A stretch of DNA of 64,000 bases, from contig NZ_JAAHGH010000005.1 in the NCBI RefSeq assembly GCF_010672525.1, forward strand, positions 372,672-436,671, read 5' to 3'. Positions 56,316-64,000 of this stretch are shown one piece after another (within the stretch, counting starts at the first letter, position 1; the number at the start of each line of letters is the position of its first letter). The position numbers and the translations under genes are program-made. The notes below the pieces were generated by a model. The model did not search any database and was not told the DNA's origin. It saw only the letters and a program-made list of their open reading frames with translations. Source of the stretch: Okeania sp. SIO2B3. GTDB taxonomy: Bacteria; Cyanobacteriota; Cyanobacteriia; Cyanobacteriales; Microcoleaceae.

Positions 56316-56754
56316 TCAACCAATGTCGTCATTATCTCCAGAGGAATTTCTTCCTTTTAACTGTAAATCATTGGTTAAAAAAGCCTCAAATTTTGATTGA
56401 ATAGCAACAGCAATTTGTAAAGAATCAGTTAATGATAAATTATACTTTGCTCTTAATTTGCGCCGCCAACTTGCCGATGTCTTCATCAATGAGTATAAAG
56501 TTAATATTTTCTCCATAAACAATTAAATCAATAAAATCCTGAGCAAGTGCTATTAACCCTAATTTGTAAGGATGTACTAAACACTCAGACAAAGTGATTG
56601 TAGAAGTAACTCCCAAAAGTAAACCTTCATCTATTCCATCAAAAATAGCTTCAGTTAGTTGATAATAATTGGGGTGATTTTCTACATAGTAAATAATTGG
56701 CGCAGTATCTAAAAATAGTTGCCTAACCCCTTGAATGACATTATTAATTTTCAT
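56316..56754 (-). pseudogene. PIN-domain toxin pseudogene with one-base insertion
   Basis: It starts MKINNVIQGVRQLFLDTAPI with LDTA as the first acidic site, and reads to IGKLAAQ. An extra A in CAAATTAAGAG (about 56456-56462) shifts the frame. Without it the protein would continue LRAKYNLSLTDSLQIAVAIQ and AFLTNDLQLKG, a complete PIN domain of about 145 residues with its last acidic residues. The antitoxin gene overlaps its start by 11 bases. Confidence 0.85.
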
Positions 56755-57007
56755 AATTATTGCGGATAATTTTTTCACGGTTTTCTGTGGCTTCTTGACG
56801 AGTTCGAGAAACCCATTCTTGAGCATCTTCTCCTACTAATGGATAAGTTGCTTTTCCTTGAATGTCACGCCATTTACGCCGAGTTTTAGGGGTTGAATCA
56901 TCATTTATTTGAAGATTATTTGATAAATAACGCATTAATTGAAGTTTTTCTTCAATGTTTAACTCTTCTGATTTACTGATTAACTCATTTAATAATTCTT
57001 GAGACAT
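56744..57007 (-). CDS. Antitoxin of the PIN-toxin pair
   Basis: 87 residues: MSQELLNELISKSEELNIEE, KLQLMRYLSNNL, RKWRDIQGKATYPLVGEDAQ, then EWVSRTRQEATENRE. This form (helical start, basic W-R centre, tail RTRQE) is typical of cyanobacterial antitoxins that precede PIN genes. A GGAGG lies near 57020 just upstream of the ATG (AGGTATCATTC spacer). It overlaps the broken toxin by 11 bases, so it is an orphaned antitoxin. Confidence 0.78.
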   Translation of the reverse strand: MSQELLNELISKSEELNIEEKLQLMRYLSNNLQINDDSTPKTRRKWRDIQGKATYPLVGEDAQEWVSRTRQEATENREKIIRNNYEN

Positions 57008-57102
57008 AATGAATGATACCTCCTTTCAATTTTTAATCTAAATGTTAATCCATAAACTAACAATTTCACCCACTACCACTGTACCAATCTTAACTATAAT
57101 AA

Positions 57103-59121
57103 TCAACGAGTTTTTTTCACCTTAGATGAAGAATGCCAAGCTTGATAAAATTCTGGGTAGGGGAGAGTTTGGGCACAATTCCAGATTACTTTGTAGCATT
57201 CCTTGGAGCGATCGCTACTATCTCTGTCACCTTTTGCTGATAAGTAGCCTTTTAAGGATGTGACGACTTCTGCCATCTTCTCTTCTGCTAAGATTTTCCC
57301 TAAAGTTTCTGCTGCTTGCCTACGAATCTCTGCATCAGAAGTAGACCCCAAAAACTGCACTAAAGCATTAATCGCATATTCATTGCTGGGGTCAATTTGC
57401 CCTAAGCTTGATGCTGCTTGCATACAAGTCTGAGCGTCGGAGGTAGACTCCAACAATTGCACTAAAGCGTTAATCGCATTCTCATTACCTGTACCAATTT
57501 GCCCTAAGCTTGATGCTGCTTGCATACGAGTCTGAGCGTCGGAGGTAGACTTCAACAATTGCACTAAAGCATTAATCACATATTCATTACCTGTACCAAT
57601 TTGCCCTAAGCTTGATGCTGCTTGCATACGAGTCTGAGCGTCGGAGGTAGACTCCAACAATTGCACTAAAGCATTAATCACATATTCATTGCTGGGGTCA
57701 ATTTGACCTAAGCTTGATACTGCTTGCCTGCGAGTCTGAGCGTCAGAAGTAGACTCCAACAATTGCACCAAAGCATTAATCGCTTTCTCATTGCCCGTGC
57801 CAATTTGCCCTAAGCTTGATGCTGCTTGCCTGCGAATGTTATTAGAATCAGTAGACTCCAACAATTGTACTAAACCATTAATCGCTTTCTCGTTACCCAT
57901 GCCAGCTTTCCCTAAGTTTTCTGCTATTAACAAGCGCATATGATCATCAGAAGCAGACCTCAACAATTGCAGGGAAATATCAATCAAACCCTCATAAGGA
58001 CTCCAAAAAAATGCTGGACTAATTAATGCTGGATTAACTGCGGAGTAAGATTTTGATGACTTTTTCTGGAGATATTTATTGACATTTTGGGTACTTAGTA
58101 AAACAGCCTGAGTTTCTGTTTTAATTTCATTATTACCCCAATCAACTACTTTCTTGACTATTTGATCACTTTGGCTGCATTTGCGAAATTCAGCAATTCC
58201 ATCAGCAGCAAGAAAATAAGCCATATTTTCATAAAAACCTCTATCTACTGTCCTTATCAAAAAGTTGCGACACCCATCCTTAAAGTTAGTTAAAGCTATA
58301 ATAAATCCCTCTTTCTCTTCCTTCTTAATATCCTCTCGCCCCAACCACAACAAAATCACCTGCTTCCACTGCGGCTCAAAAATTCGGTAACGTTTACCCT
58401 TCACAGGTTTATTTTTGTGGGTGCGAGGCAAGAAAAAATCCCAATCATCGATCGCCAAAGCAGCAAAATATTCCTCAAACGTGAGATGAAAAAAAGCATA
58501 CACTTTTTCAGTGGGCGACTCTACTGCCACCCCCACATTATTCAGCCAGCCAATTTGCAACGCCAGATAAAACAGAGAATTTTCATCATCAGCATTTCCC
58601 AATATCTTCTCAATAAAATCTTTGCGCAACGGGGAGCGATCGCCACTAGAATCAATATCCTCTTTCGCCAACCTACCCAACGCCAAATTTAATTCCCGTC
58701 GCTTACTTTTCTCAATTGGAAAGCGATCGCTCTTCGAGCAATAAAACTGTTCCACCAACTGACCATACAATTTCGCCTTCGTCTGCTGCTGAAAATTTAG
58801 GATTTTTTCTATTTCTTCTGAAACCTCATTGATTTTAGGATGAGGATTAGCTTTTGTTGCTGCTGCTAATTCCTCCATTGTCTGAGCTACATCAGGATTA
58901 GTTGCTGCCCCCAGCATTTCCAAAATGGCCTGACAATAATCCAAAGGTTGCTCGGAAACTTGTTCAATAGCCGTCACAGTATCGGGAGATTCTTGTTTCA
59001 AATATTTCATCAACTTAGCACTTTTATCCCAGACCACCTGCCCAATATTTTCTCCTGTTTTTTCCAAAGCTTTTGTCCCCAATACAGCAGCTAGCGCCAT
59101 TACAATAGTAATAGGTTCCAT
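57103..59121 (-). CDS. NACHT-HEAT type protein lacking the NTPase core
   Basis: 672 residues. Residues 1-110 are an N-terminal domain (MEPITIVMALAAVLGTKALE) common in cyanobacterial NACHT proteins. Residues 118-290 match the region normally found after the NACHT ATPase: KAKLYGQLVEQFYCSKSDRF, LNLALGRLA, EKVYAFFHLTFEEYFAALAI, YRIFEPQWKQVILLWLGRED. No Walker A or B lies between them. Residues 400-640 are HEAT repeats of 34 residues (INALVQLLESTSDAQTRRQA types) with near-identical DNA. Antiphage or signalling ancestry is likely; an ATPase role is not. Confidence 0.85.
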   Translation of the reverse strand: MEPITIVMALAAVLGTKALEKTGENIGQVVWDKSAKLMKYLKQESPDTVTAIEQVSEQPLDYCQAILEMLGAATNPDVAQTMEELAAATKANPHPKINEVSEEIEKILNFQQQTKAKLYGQLVEQFYCSKSDRFPIEKSKRRELNLALGRLAKEDIDSSGDRSPLRKDFIEKILGNADDENSLFYLALQIGWLNNVGVAVESPTEKVYAFFHLTFEEYFAALAIDDWDFFLPRTHKNKPVKGKRYRIFEPQWKQVILLWLGREDIKKEEKEGFIIALTNFKDGCRNFLIRTVDRGFYENMAYFLAADGIAEFRKCSQSDQIVKKVVDWGNNEIKTETQAVLLSTQNVNKYLQKKSSKSYSAVNPALISPAFFWSPYEGLIDISLQLLRSASDDHMRLLIAENLGKAGMGNEKAINGLVQLLESTDSNNIRRQAASSLGQIGTGNEKAINALVQLLESTSDAQTRRQAVSSLGQIDPSNEYVINALVQLLESTSDAQTRMQAASSLGQIGTGNEYVINALVQLLKSTSDAQTRMQAASSLGQIGTGNENAINALVQLLESTSDAQTCMQAASSLGQIDPSNEYAINALVQFLGSTSDAEIRRQAAETLGKILAEEKMAEVVTSLKGYLSAKGDRDSSDRSKECYKVIWNCAQTLPYPEFYQAWHSSSKVKKTR
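57280..57900 (-). repeat. 102-base coding repeats (HEAT units)
   Basis: Six successive 102-base units within the NACHT-HEAT gene, the inner ones almost identical. They encode NE-(K/Y/N)-(A/V)-INALVQLLESTSD with conserved Asn and Gln positions. Recent tandem expansion. Confidence 0.85.
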
Positions 59122-59259
59122 AATTTTCAGCTTCCTAAAATTAGACTCAGATTAAGTTAATTACTTAGATAATATTCTAAACTATTCCAATGTAGGTTGG
59201 GTAGAACGAAGTGTTAGCGGAGCTTATCCGTAGGATAAACCCAACAAAGTTTTATTATT
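59122..59259. other. Short gap upstream of the NACHT-HEAT gene
   Basis: Contains GTAGGTTGGGTAGAACGAAG and GTTAGCGGAGCTTATCCGTA, a short dispersed repeat. No gene. Confidence 0.4.
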
Positions 59260-59388
59260 ATATTATGTCCGGATAATTAGTAATAAAAACACTTCTTTCT
59301 CCTGGTACATTACTTACCCTCCTGGGAGGAGTTAGGAGTGGGTTGACTCCTCCTTAATTATTTATAAATTTTCAACCGGACATGATAT
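59260..59388. mobile_element. Inverted-repeat element, family C, copy 2
   Basis: The ends ATATTATGTCCGG and CCGGACATGATAT are inverted repeats; 129 bases, with CCTCCTGGGAGGAGTTAGGA inside. It abuts the family B element at 59389. Confidence 0.8.
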
Positions 59389-59423
59389 TAGACATCTCCA
59401 GATTTGATTTTTGGAGAGGTCTA
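59389..59423. mobile_element. Minimal 35-bp family B element
   Basis: TAGACATCTCCA, a core GATTTGATTTT, and TGGAGAGGTCTA. It is an internal-deletion form of the 112-base element at 55195. Confidence 0.75.
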
Positions 59424-59484
59424 TTGTTGGGTTTCGTTCCTCAACCCAACCTACTAGATTCTGTTAATTACCTCACTTTTGAAG

Positions 59485-59815
59485 AAAGCGATCGCTCTAG
59501 AAAAGTTAAGGAAAATATCTGTAATTTTTTTTTTCGGTGAAGTATGCTAATGAAAGAGACTATACCATCATTAACTTTAATACCCAATCGATAATTTCCT
59601 ACTCTAATCCGATAGTATTCTGCCTCACCTTTTAACTTTTTTATATTTCTAATTTTCGTTAGAGGATATCTGACAAAGTTGTTTAATACTGAATTTTGCC
59701 CCCCTAGCCCCCCATAATTGGGGGGAACAAGAATCCATTAGCTGGTAAAATTCCCCCAAAATTGGGGGATTTAGGGGGCTTTTTCTAAACTCAACATTCA
59801 TAGCTTTTTCTTGAG
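59485..59815 (-). pseudogene. RelE-type toxin pseudogene split by a repeat
   Basis: The start reads MNVEFRKS, then a GC-rich repeat (about 59697-59782, CCCCCCTAGCCCCCC and its inverse), then LTKIRNIKKLKGEAEYYRIR, VGNYRLGIKVNDGIVSFISI, LHRKKKLQIF. This is the RelE/ParE fold core with its YYRIRVG...YR motif. The part between the start and LTKI is mostly lost, so the toxin cannot be made. The antitoxin remnant precedes it on the same strand. Confidence 0.8.
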
Positions 59816-60005
59816 AATTTTGAAGATTTGTTCCCGACTAACTATTTCAGTATTTTCACCTTCTTGAATAGTTTTTTCCATTAAAATATCTTCTAATAAA
59901 TCTGCTAAAAATTCATAAAATCACTCTTGTTTTTCTTGCAGTAACTCCATAATTGCTACTTTCAACAATTCTTTCAATTTTGTTTCATATATAGTAATTT
60001 AAGCC
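59800..60005 (-). pseudogene. Antitoxin remnant of the RelE pair
   Basis: The frame TKLKELLKVAIMELLQEKQE, stop, FYEFLADLLEDILMEKTIQE, GENTEIVSREQIFKILKKKL has one TGA in the middle (about 59920). The lay-out matches helical antitoxins of RelE-type pairs in cyanobacteria. No ATG is clear at its start. Confidence 0.65.
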
Positions 60006-60105
60006 ATATTTTTTTTGATAATTATTTACAGTAATTATAACAATAATAGCAATTATAGCAGATTTAATGATAATATATAAGCAATTAATTTAACTAAAAG
60101 AAATT

Positions 60106-60819
60106 ATGATCGCTCAACCCCAAGATTATCAAAAAATGACCCCTGAAGAGTACCTAGAATGGGAAGCTAAACAAGAATTTCGCCATGAATATATAGATGG
60201 AAAAATTTTACCTATGACAAGAGAAACTATTCCTTATAATGATATTGTTCTCAATTTATGTAGTACTTTATATCCCTCTGTTCATCAAAAAAGTTGTCGA
60301 ATTAATCTGTTAGAGGTGAAAGTTAAGGATGGTAAAAATAGTCGTTATTTTTATCAAAATAATATGGGTCTAAAACCCCGCCTTTTAAGGCGTAATATTT
60401 TTGGAGAGTTGCTCAAATCCCCGTTACAAAAATAACTTCTGACTTCTGACTTCTGACTTCGTTAACCCGATCTAGTTATTACTTGCAATGCTGACGATTT
60501 AAAATCTCATGACTTTATCGAACATCCTACAGTAATTATTGAAATTCTTTCCCCCAGTACGGAAAAATATGATCGCGGCGATAAGTTTAAATATTATCGT
60601 CAAATTCCCAGTTTGCAAGAATATGTTTTAGTAGACTCAAAATCAATATCTGTATCAATATCTGTAGAAATTTATCAACGTAGCGAGGGAAAAATTTGGC
60701 ATTATTCTGCATATACAGAAGGAGAGTCAATTACATTATCCAGTATTGAATTTACTTCTGCTATTGAAGTTTTATACGAAGGAGTTAACTTTGAAACTGA
60801 TACTACCGAGCAACAATAG
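60106..60819 (+). pseudogene. Uma2-family nuclease gene interrupted by a family G repeat
   Basis: The first part (60106-60354) reads MTPEEYLEWEAKQEFRHEYI, DGKILPM and ends NSRYFY. The second (60466-60819) continues [56 protein letters not shown]. Joined, they make a full 200-residue Uma2 (DUF820, PD-(D/E)XK) protein. The 111-base insert preserves the frame but brings a TAA at 60433-60435. The first piece alone lacks the active site. Confidence 0.9.
60351..60465 (+). mobile_element. Dispersed repeat family G inside the Uma2 gene
   Basis: TTATCAAAATAATATGGGTC, AACCCCGCCTTTTAAGGCG, TAATATTTTTGGAGAG, CTCAAATCCCC and (ACTTCTG)n ending CTTCGTTAA. The inserted part between RYFY and PDLV codons is 60355-60465. 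Confidence 0.85.
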
Positions 60820-61263
60820 GTGGTGGTGCAGAATAATGCTAGATACAGTGTGGAGAGTGTGGGGACCCACCCCTAACCCCTCCCAGGAGGGGAAGAAATT
60901 AAAAAATATATATCTTCACTATTACGCGAGCAGGACAACCCAACAATAAACATGGTGCTGCATTATCATGGTAGTGCATTTTGACAACTTCTCAGCTTCA
61001 GCACTTTTATTCAGATTAAGTTAACCTTAAATAATATCCTAAAACACCTCTATTAATCGGGGCAAAATTAAAAAGCCAACCTAGTGCAGAATGGCGGAAA
61101 TAACTGGTTACAAAATCCAAAAACAATTACAAATCAATACTTTTGAGGGCGTTAGCGGAGCTTGGCGCTAGCCAATGCCATTCGCCCCTACGACTTTTGA
61201 CTTCTGCATAGCGACACTAGCTTTCAATTCTTAATTGTAGACTCGACCTTAAATCTGAACTAT
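60820..61263. repeat. Repeat-bearing gap before the LptF/G gene
   Basis: CACCCCTAACCCCTCCCAGG (60870) is a copy of the dispersed CCCTCC block. GGGCGTTAGCGGAGCTTGGC and GCCATTCGCCCCTACGACTT (61145-61195) are another. No gene. Confidence 0.6.
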
Positions 61264-62442
61264 ATGGAGCGCAGTATCTCAAAATCTTTATTCTTCCTAC
61301 AAAGACTGGAACCCAAAATTTCAGTCATGGACCGCTACATCATTACAGAATTAATTGGGCCATTTCTCTTTGGTGTAGGATTATTTTCATCTATCGGGGT
61401 AACAGTAGGGGCAATGTTTGAGTTAGTCCGAAAAGTTACAGAATCTGGACTACCTATTTCTATTGCTCTTCAGGTATTTCTATTAAAAATGCCAGAATTT
61501 ATTGGTTTGGCATTCCCGATGGCAATGGTGCTATCTACTCTCATGGTTTACAGTCAGATGTCTAGCAATAGTGAGATAGTTGCTCTCCGTAGTTGTGGCA
61601 TTAGCGTCTATCGAATGGTGGTACCTGTGGTCATAGTCAGTCTGACGGTAACTGGTTTAACTTTTGCCCTAAATGAGGTAATTGTACCTAATGCTAATTA
61701 TCAAGCATCTCTGACTTTAGAAAGAACTCTAGACCGAGAAGATCCTCCTTTTCGGGAAGAAAATATTTTCTATCCAGAATTTGGCAAAGTTGAGCGGCCA
61801 GACGGAAGCAAGGAAGATACCTTGACTCGTTTATTCTATGCCGAAAAGTTTGATGGTAAGTATATGAAGGGAGTAACTATTATAGATCGTTCCCAATATG
61901 GGGTTGACCAAATTGTGTCTTCTGAGTCAGCAACTTGGAATCCAGCAGAAAATATTTGGGACTTATTTAATGGGACTATTTATATTGTATCTCCAGATGG
62001 TTCCTACCGTAATATTGTTAAGTTTGACCATCAAGAATTAAAACTTTCTACGGCGCCTTTAGATTTAGCAGGTAAGAGACGTACTTATCAACAGATGAAT
62101 ATTCCTCAATCTTATGAATATTTGGAGTTAATGCGACTGAGTGGAAATCATCGGAAAATTGTTAAAACTCAGGTCAGAATTCAACAAAAATTTGCTGTAC
62201 CTTTTGTGTGTTTGGTTCTGGGTTTAGTAGGAGCAGCTTTAGGAATTAGACCTCAAAGAAATGCCAATAGAGGTACTAGCTTTGGTATTAGTGTGATAAT
62301 TATTTTCGGCTACTATTTACTTTCTTTTCTGACAGGAGCAATGGGGCAAAAAGAGGTTTTGACTCCTTTTTTGGCTGGATGGCTACCCAATTTTCTAGGT
62401 TTTGGAGTGGCTGTATTATTGTTAGTAAGAGCCTCTCGTTAA
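61264..62442 (+). CDS. LptF/LptG-family permease
   Basis: 392 residues of the YjgP/YjgQ type: membrane helices at about residues 25-60, 75-95, 105-135 and three more after residue 300, with a periplasmic beta-jellyroll domain between (SSESATWNPAENIWDLFNGT). The start could also be the ATG at 61327 (MDRYIITELIGPF), where the usual family homology begins. These proteins move lipopolysaccharide from the inner membrane with LptB and LptC. No lpt neighbours are in the window. Confidence 0.92.
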   Translation: MERSISKSLFFLQRLEPKISVMDRYIITELIGPFLFGVGLFSSIGVTVGAMFELVRKVTESGLPISIALQVFLLKMPEFIGLAFPMAMVLSTLMVYSQMSSNSEIVALRSCGISVYRMVVPVVIVSLTVTGLTFALNEVIVPNANYQASLTLERTLDREDPPFREENIFYPEFGKVERPDGSKEDTLTRLFYAEKFDGKYMKGVTIIDRSQYGVDQIVSSESATWNPAENIWDLFNGTIYIVSPDGSYRNIVKFDHQELKLSTAPLDLAGKRRTYQQMNIPQSYEYLELMRLSGNHRKIVKTQVRIQQKFAVPFVCLVLGLVGAALGIRPQRNANRGTSFGISVIIIFGYYLLSFLTGAMGQKEVLTPFLAGWLPNFLGFGVAVLLLVRASR

Positions 62443-62827
62443 TGAATTCAGAAGTCAGAATTCAGAAGTCAGAAGTTGTTTTTGTAACAGGAATTTCTTA
62501 AGTATGAATTCAGAACTTAGAAGTTCAATTATTACTTGATTTTTATTATTTTGCTCAAACCAGAAAAAAAAACAAAAAATTTAACTAATAACTGATTAAA
62601 AGGTAGGGTTTTAGACTAAACTATGTTGATAGTTAAAAGTAGGGTATGCAAATCTTGAGCAATTAAAGATTAAGGGTAATTCAAGTAACATTTACCTATC
62701 TTGTTATTCTTTGGTACGATTTTTTTTCATGTCATTTATTTATTGATAGAAGTAGCACTGAAAGACTCTGCTCTGAAGACTATGATTTATATGAAACTAG
62801 GTTAATCTAAAATATTGTAGCTTTTTG
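62443..62827. other. AT-rich gap after the LptF/G gene
   Basis: Begins with (GAATTCAGAAGTCA)n at 62444-62475. Nothing else recognised. Confidence 0.4.
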
Positions 62828-63202
62828 CTAAGACCTGCAAAATATAGGTGGGTCTGGTAATATGTGAAGATTCACTGCCCCTCCCCAAGAATTTAATTTT
62901 CCTTTATTACAACCACCTGTTACTCCTTTTGCTTCTAATGCTAAAGTATGGGTTCCTTTTGTAATAAAACCTAGATCCTTTTTTACAGATTTATAATTAT
63001 CTATCTGATATTCTTCACGTCCTTTGAGTCTGTTATCAACATAGAAATAGATTATAATCGGACCACAATGACCAGGAGGGACGATATATTCAGCGTATAA
63101 TATTCCATCTTCCTTTACTTCTATTTGTTCTTCGCGACGAGGTGTACAAAGTTGACCATTGCTTGTACATTCTATTCTTTTATTCCCTAATTCCTGAAGC
63201 AA
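62828..63202 (-). CDS. Small beta-rich exported protein, 5' end damaged
   Basis: The displayed frame starts at a TTG. Upstream in frame lies VIIAALIAAIGQYCSQSNAT, a membrane or signal segment, preceded by ATG AAA TCT TGA at 63301-63290, so a stop sits at codon 4. The main part (YAEYIVPPGHCGPIIIYFYV, GFITKGTHTLALEAKGVTGG) looks like a secreted beta-sandwich. Its 5' end lies in the first unit of the 350-bp duplication, which probably replaced the real start. Confidence 0.5.
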   Translation of the reverse strand: MLQELGNKRIECTSNGQLCTPRREEQIEVKEDGILYAEYIVPPGHCGPIIIYFYVDNRLKGREEYQIDNYKSVKKDLGFITKGTHTLALEAKGVTGGCNKGKLNSWGGAVNLHILPDPPIFCRS

Positions 63203-63410
63203 TTTTATCTCTTTAGTAGCATTTGATTGACTACAGTATTGACCAATTGCTGCTATTAATGCAGCTATTATTACTGCAGTATTATTTCTTCAAGATTTCA
63301 TTAATGAAGTCAAAAGTAATAACTTACAATAAATTGGAAAAAATGATTCAGACTAAACAACGATTGGCAATCATATTATGTCTTATAACGTCGCTAATCT
63401 ATAATCAAAT

Positions 63411-63623
63411 ATGACAAATCCTTTAATATCCAAATTAAGAATTAGTAGATTTTTATCGATTTTACATAAAAATTTGATAAATCGAAGCTGGATATTTTGG
63501 TTTGGTTTAAGTTTAGCTATTGTCTTAATTTATGGTTTTGAATCTCTAAAAGTATCCTTCCAAAGTGAATATTTTATCCAAGATGATGCACGACAACATA
63601 TATTTTGGATGCGTCGTTTTTAG
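63411..63623 (+). pseudogene. Truncated start of a large membrane-protein gene, copy 1
   Basis: 70 residues: MTNPLISKLRISRFLSILHK, one helix (WIFWFGLSLAIVLIYGF), then YFIQDDARQHIFWMRRF and a stop. With one more T in the run of five the frame would continue LDAELFPQDFINEVKSNNLQ. The QDDARQHIFWM...LFPQDF motif is the start of large multi-span proteins in cyanobacteria. So this is a 5' fragment closed by a frameshift. Confidence 0.7.
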
Positions 63624-63760
63624 ATGCAGAATTATTTCCTCAAGATTTCATTAATGAAGTCAAAAGTAATAACTTACAATAAATTGGAAAAAATGATTCA
63701 GACTAAACAACGATTGGCAATCATATTATGTCTTATAACGTCGCTAATCTATAATCAAAT

Positions 63761-63973
63761 ATGTCAAATCCTTTAATATCCAAATTAAGAATTAGTAGAT
63801 TTTTATCGATTTTACATAAAAATTTGATAAATCGAAGCTGGATATTTTGGTTTGGTTTAAGTTTAGCTATTGTCTTAATTTATGGTTTTGAATCTCTCAA
63901 AGTATCCTTCCAAAGTGAATATTTTATCCAAGATGATGCACGACAACATATATTTTGGATGCGTCGTTTTTAG
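63761..63973 (+). pseudogene. Truncated start of the membrane-protein gene, copy 2
   Basis: Identical to copy 1 except at codon 2 (Ser for Thr) and a few silent bases. It ends with the same five-T run and stop. The sequence after it (63976 on) again starts LDAELFPQDF in the alternative frame; whether an intact gene or another copy follows lies outside the window. Confidence 0.7.
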
Positions 63974-64000
63974 ATGCAGAATTATTTCCTCAAGATTTCA

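Larger units (their letters stand above)
63276..64000 (+). repeat. 350-bp direct tandem duplication
   Basis: The unit starting GCAG(T/A)ATTATTTC(T/C)TC begins at 63276, 63626 and 63976, exactly 350 bases apart. The two complete units are almost identical, and the third runs off the window. Each carries one copy of the membrane-protein start described next. Confidence 0.95.

Noticed and set aside
1-64000. tRNA, rRNA or known riboswitch
   Set aside because: I looked for T-loop type GTTCRA-containing cloverleaf ends and conserved riboswitch cores by eye and found none; a covariance search would be needed to exclude them.

Overview
The window looks like chromosomal DNA of a filamentous marine-type cyanobacterium. 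It is AT-rich, carries many GCGATCGC (HIP1) octamers, and has cyanobacterial markers: a 1031-residue PEP carboxylase, Ycf46 and Ycf35 homologues, a DUF3285 protein, a COP23 protein, and GlcE/GlcF. Coding density is low and the gaps are full of short dispersed repeats, which resembles Trichodesmium/Okeania-like Oscillatoriales. The genus is an inference. I found no tRNA, rRNA or CRISPR array.

Layout. 0-1 kb: relic of an IS605-type tnpB. 1-4.1 kb: ppc. 4.2-5.1 kb: a methyltransferase. 5.3-6.55 kb: a tandem array of about eleven hairpin-plus-T-tract units, downstream of a short-chain dehydrogenase. 7.8-15 kb: an NTF2-like secreted protein, murG, an MscS-DEP channel and an S9 peptidase. 15-20 kb: a methyltransferase, a LuxI-like acyltransferase, and two EF-hand genes, one an in-frame duplication of the other type. 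20-26.5 kb: glcE and glcF, separated by a small secreted protein and a CHRD/RTX protein. 27-33 kb: three paralogous secreted trypsin-like proteases, a COP23 gene and a COP23 pseudogene. 33-38 kb: tnpB relics around a ribbon-helix-helix gene, ycf46, ycf35 and a Crp/Fnr regulator. 38.5-42 kb: an M61 peptidase and an acyl-CoA dehydrogenase-like protein. 42.5-46 kb: pabA/trpG, dgkA, ybeY and a DUF3285 gene. 46-50 kb: alpha-E and circularly permuted ATP-grasp genes, separated by an eight-unit tandem array. 50-60.8 kb: a zinc-ribbon protein, a CPBP protease, and a graveyard of defence and addiction genes (two PIN toxins, RelE, Rpn-type, Uma2, and a NACHT-HEAT protein lacking its NTPase). 61-64 kb: an LptF/G permease and a 350-bp tandem duplication of the start of a membrane-protein gene.

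The strongest novel signal is the 5.3-6.55 kb array. Base changes in the hairpin stems keep pairing only in the minus-strand RNA (as G-U wobbles), and one outlying unit has a quite different stem that still pairs. This suggests a multicopy small RNA or serial terminators. A second theme is that the same short repeat family has entered two genes with lengths divisible by three. In ybeY it is still translated; in a Uma2 gene it brings an in-frame stop. At least six families of short terminal-inverted-repeat elements can be delimited by their ends.
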